From NCBI GenBank assembly GCA_034096865.1, contig JAWQFJ010028255.1, positions 1-64,000 of the forward strand: a stretch of DNA of 64,000 bases, given 5' to 3'. The notes beneath the pieces are model-generated. The model was not told the DNA's origin. It made no database searches and was given only the letters and a program-made list of their open reading frames with translations. The stretch is from Theodoxus fluviatilis (lineage: Eukaryota; Mollusca; Gastropoda; Cycloneritida; Neritidae). The translations under genes and the position numbers were made by a program. Below, piece by piece: positions 54,950 to 64,000 of this stretch. The first letter of the stretch is position 1. Every line of letters begins with the position of its first letter.

Positions 54950-56390
54950 TTAGGGGAAACAAAACCTGGCTGGAGCACACTGCCTCAATGGTCAGTCACA
55001 GTGGTAAATGATGTGAACAAAAACCACAATCCAGCACCCAACACATTCCACAAACATGTGATCATTAATTAAAATCAGGCGAAGATCCTTTAGCTTCATC
55101 TAATGTGAATCTAACTTTGCCTATCATTAGTCAATAACACTACCTACTATCATGGGTATGCAATCTTTAATTTGCCACAGGTGTTTGACAAATTCAGTTT
55201 ACACAATAGTTATGCATCTGTACAAAGCAGAAGTTGGCTAAATCCTGCCTTTTGTAGTATTTGTAGGGCAAGACAAATCACCTCATTCCTCTTCATGAGC
55301 ATACTGCAACACATCAAGAATGCTTGGACGACACCGACCCAGTGCATCTCTCTAACTCGACAACAGGAAATGGGCCCCAACAAAAAAAGCAACACTTCAA
55401 AACATAAGTAAGCACCAAATTAGTACTAAACAATGCAGTTAATTAAAAATGACTTTCATCCAAGGAAAACTTCAACCAGTCTTTAAAAACAAAATCACCC
55501 AAGTGAGATTCAAAGACTAAAATCTCTGAATAATGTATGGCATCTAACAAGACATCTAGATATGTGCAGTGAGTTTTGGAGCTGCAGTAAAACATTTGTC
55601 CTAAGATAGAAATTGAATTGGCTGTGTCAGCAGCCACATGTTGCATGGACTCGGATGACAGGAAACAGTGCAACTGCCTGACCTGCAACACGCTAGCAAA
55701 AAACCTTGTGCAATTTCAGTCTTTCCTGAGGAGTATTGAACAGTTATTACTCATTAATATCAAACGACCAGCAATTAGACAATGGGAATGAATCTGCAGC
55801 TGACACATGGCTGAGAGCAACGTGCTTATGTCAGAACCCAGTGATGAACTCTCAAGTTACTCCAGCTTCCAGATCAAGGTTGCACTAGATTACCCGGGAG
55901 TTTTTTGTTCAACATCAGCTAACTGCCTGTAAAGTCCATGCAAACTGGCATATGCTCATACATCCTAAATAACAATCACAGACTTTACTAGTCAAGTGTA
56001 AAATGTATACTCAGACTACCACAAAACTTAACTTCCAATTAAGTTATGGTTCCATTAATGCTCTGCAATAAAAGTATTGCATCAAGTGAAAGCAACAACT
56101 TTTGTCAAAAAGACAATGAATGAGATTTAGCTACTTCCAGGCATAAACAATACTGATTCATTTCAACTCAGTGTGCAGCATTCTCTCATGAAACATCAGT
56201 CAATGTCTCAAACTCTTTCGATTCTGCGGGCTGTCAAAATACAGCTCTCCATGACAAAATACAGTACAACAACCTGATACATGAAATGTTGTGAATCTAA
56301 TCAATCCAAACACTTCAAACTCACTCCTGAATACCCAGGATGGGGAACGGCTACAGTGGGAGGTGGGTGGGGAGGGGGGCGGGGCGGAGG
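54950..56390. other. Probable ALDH4A1 3' UTR, no other feature seen
   Basis: AT-rich, non-repetitive sequence immediately downstream (minus sense) of the ALDH4A1 stop. No other gene recognised. Confidence 0.4.
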
Positions 56391-56394
56391 ATGC

Positions 56395-62968
<6,574 letters not shown>

Positions 62969-62969
62969 C

Positions 62970-64000
62970 TGCAAGCACATGCCAAGGGGTGTCAGTGAAA
63001 AATTACCATAATAGACAACAATCTCGTGATCTGATGTCATGAGGACATTACCCTAGGAAAGCTTTTTATCAACAGCTTATCGTTTCTCTTCGTAATTGAA
63101 GAGGGTAAAGCATGAATGACATTCATTCACACTGATGACTTGGACACATCATGTAAAAAACACAACCTCCTACTCTGTGCTATCATTTCTATCTAGAAAT
63201 AAATCTTAACCCTTACCGTGGCGTCATAAAAAAGCCATCACTGTCCTTCTGTGGCAAATTAACAAGGACTTCGGAAGAAAAAAACGCACCACCTTACTTC
63301 TTTTCATCATAGCTCCTTAACAGTACAACTTACACAGACACAATGTGTTGGTGAAATGTTCAGAAATGAACCAACAACAACATAAAACAAGCACTGTCTT
63401 TCTATTTTCAATCTATATTTATTCATAATTTTTCAAACTGACAAAATTAGGAAATTTGAGGCATCATTAATTGGCCAAGCTCAATTGTACACAAGAATTT
63501 CCAGTGCTAAAATTATAAAGAAATTGTCTGAAGATGGTCTCATGATATGACATTAGGAAAAACAAATTATTTCTCATGCACTTTGTGTTCTCAAAATCAT
63601 GATACATCATTAGGAAACCATGTGTTGTACAAAAAATCCACAAGGGTTATTTCCGGACACCTCCTGATACATTTATTATTTATATTATTTCTGTTCAGCT
63701 ATGCAATACATGCTGACAAAATATGTTGCTAAAATGTTACTAATGCTCCAAGGAAAGAGAGGGCCCAACATTCTAAATGCCAAGTATAAAATCATGTATA
63801 CACTAATTTGTCACCTTACATGCAAAAATATGTGGTATTCCAAAGAGAATCAAAAAGAGTCCAGTCAACTACAGAAGGAATATTTGAATGCTAAGGGTAA
63901 GTATCAAGGAAGACTGAACCATTCTCATTCTAAAAAATCTAATTGTCTCATTTGCACCACCAGTGGAGGTGGAAGGGGTGGGGGAGACACCACCAGTGGA
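62970..64000. other. ALDH4A1 intron, continuing beyond the window
   Basis: AT-rich; no upstream ALDH4A1 exon was recognised before the right edge. Confidence 0.5.

Overview
The window is animal nuclear DNA: few, small, intron-split coding blocks with canonical GT-AG borders sit in a sea of microsatellites, minisatellites and transposon debris. The element mix (CR1/jockey-like LINE with an ATT tail, piggyBac and hAT remnants, tRNA-derived SINEs, Ty3 reverse transcriptase scrap, a probable Penelope-like hammerhead) and the protein divergence fit a lophotrochozoan, most likely a mollusc (gastropod). The species cannot be fixed from this sequence.

Two host genes are supported, arranged tail to tail. 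(1) EXOC8/Exo84, an exocyst subunit, lies on + as 15 exons from 23943 to the TGA at 48363-48365. All 15 exons join in a single open frame of 671 codons covering nearly the whole protein: N-terminal coiled coil, PH domain, NPF motif and Exo84 C-terminal region. Only the first coding exon(s) were not found. (2) ALDH4A1, mitochondrial delta-1-pyrroline-5-carboxylate dehydrogenase, lies on - as its last four exons (62968 down to the stop at 56395). Its catalytic exons lie beyond the right edge. The genes share no pathway; they are only convergent neighbours, separated by an 8-kb interval with a 3-kb 46-bp minisatellite.

Layout. 1-23.9 kb: no confident host exon; eroded pogo-like MITE (1158-1845), (CACTA)n satellite, several minisatellites, a MITE with terminal inverted repeats (5643-6256), a dead LINE (8740-10740, -), a large inverted-repeat element (13207-17162) invaded by a probable Penelope-like retroelement carrying a hammerhead-like core, Ty3/gypsy scrap (17.2-18.7 kb, -), a CRE-containing repeat family and SINEs (19.3-22.6 kb), and a repeat dense in TCAAGGTCA (22.7-23.6 kb). 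23.9-48.4 kb: EXOC8, whose introns carry a 5S rRNA/LINE chimera, two abutting piggyBac-like elements sharing one TTAA, a second MITE, a second TCAAGGTCA-rich repeat, and many tandem arrays. 48.4-56.4 kb: intergenic and 3' UTR space. 56.4-64 kb: ALDH4A1 exons, with an internally deleted hAT element, a nested 716-bp element with a perfect 8-bp target duplication, and a ~530-bp foldback palindrome in introns.

The most unusual theme is minisatellites grown from splice sites of EXOC8. A 29-bp unit starting exactly at the exon-7 donor is repeated about 15 times. A 69-bp unit containing the exon-12 acceptor plus the first 33 bases of the exon is present five times, all in frame. The start of the last exon is also partly duplicated. 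No new defence system or operon-like system was found.
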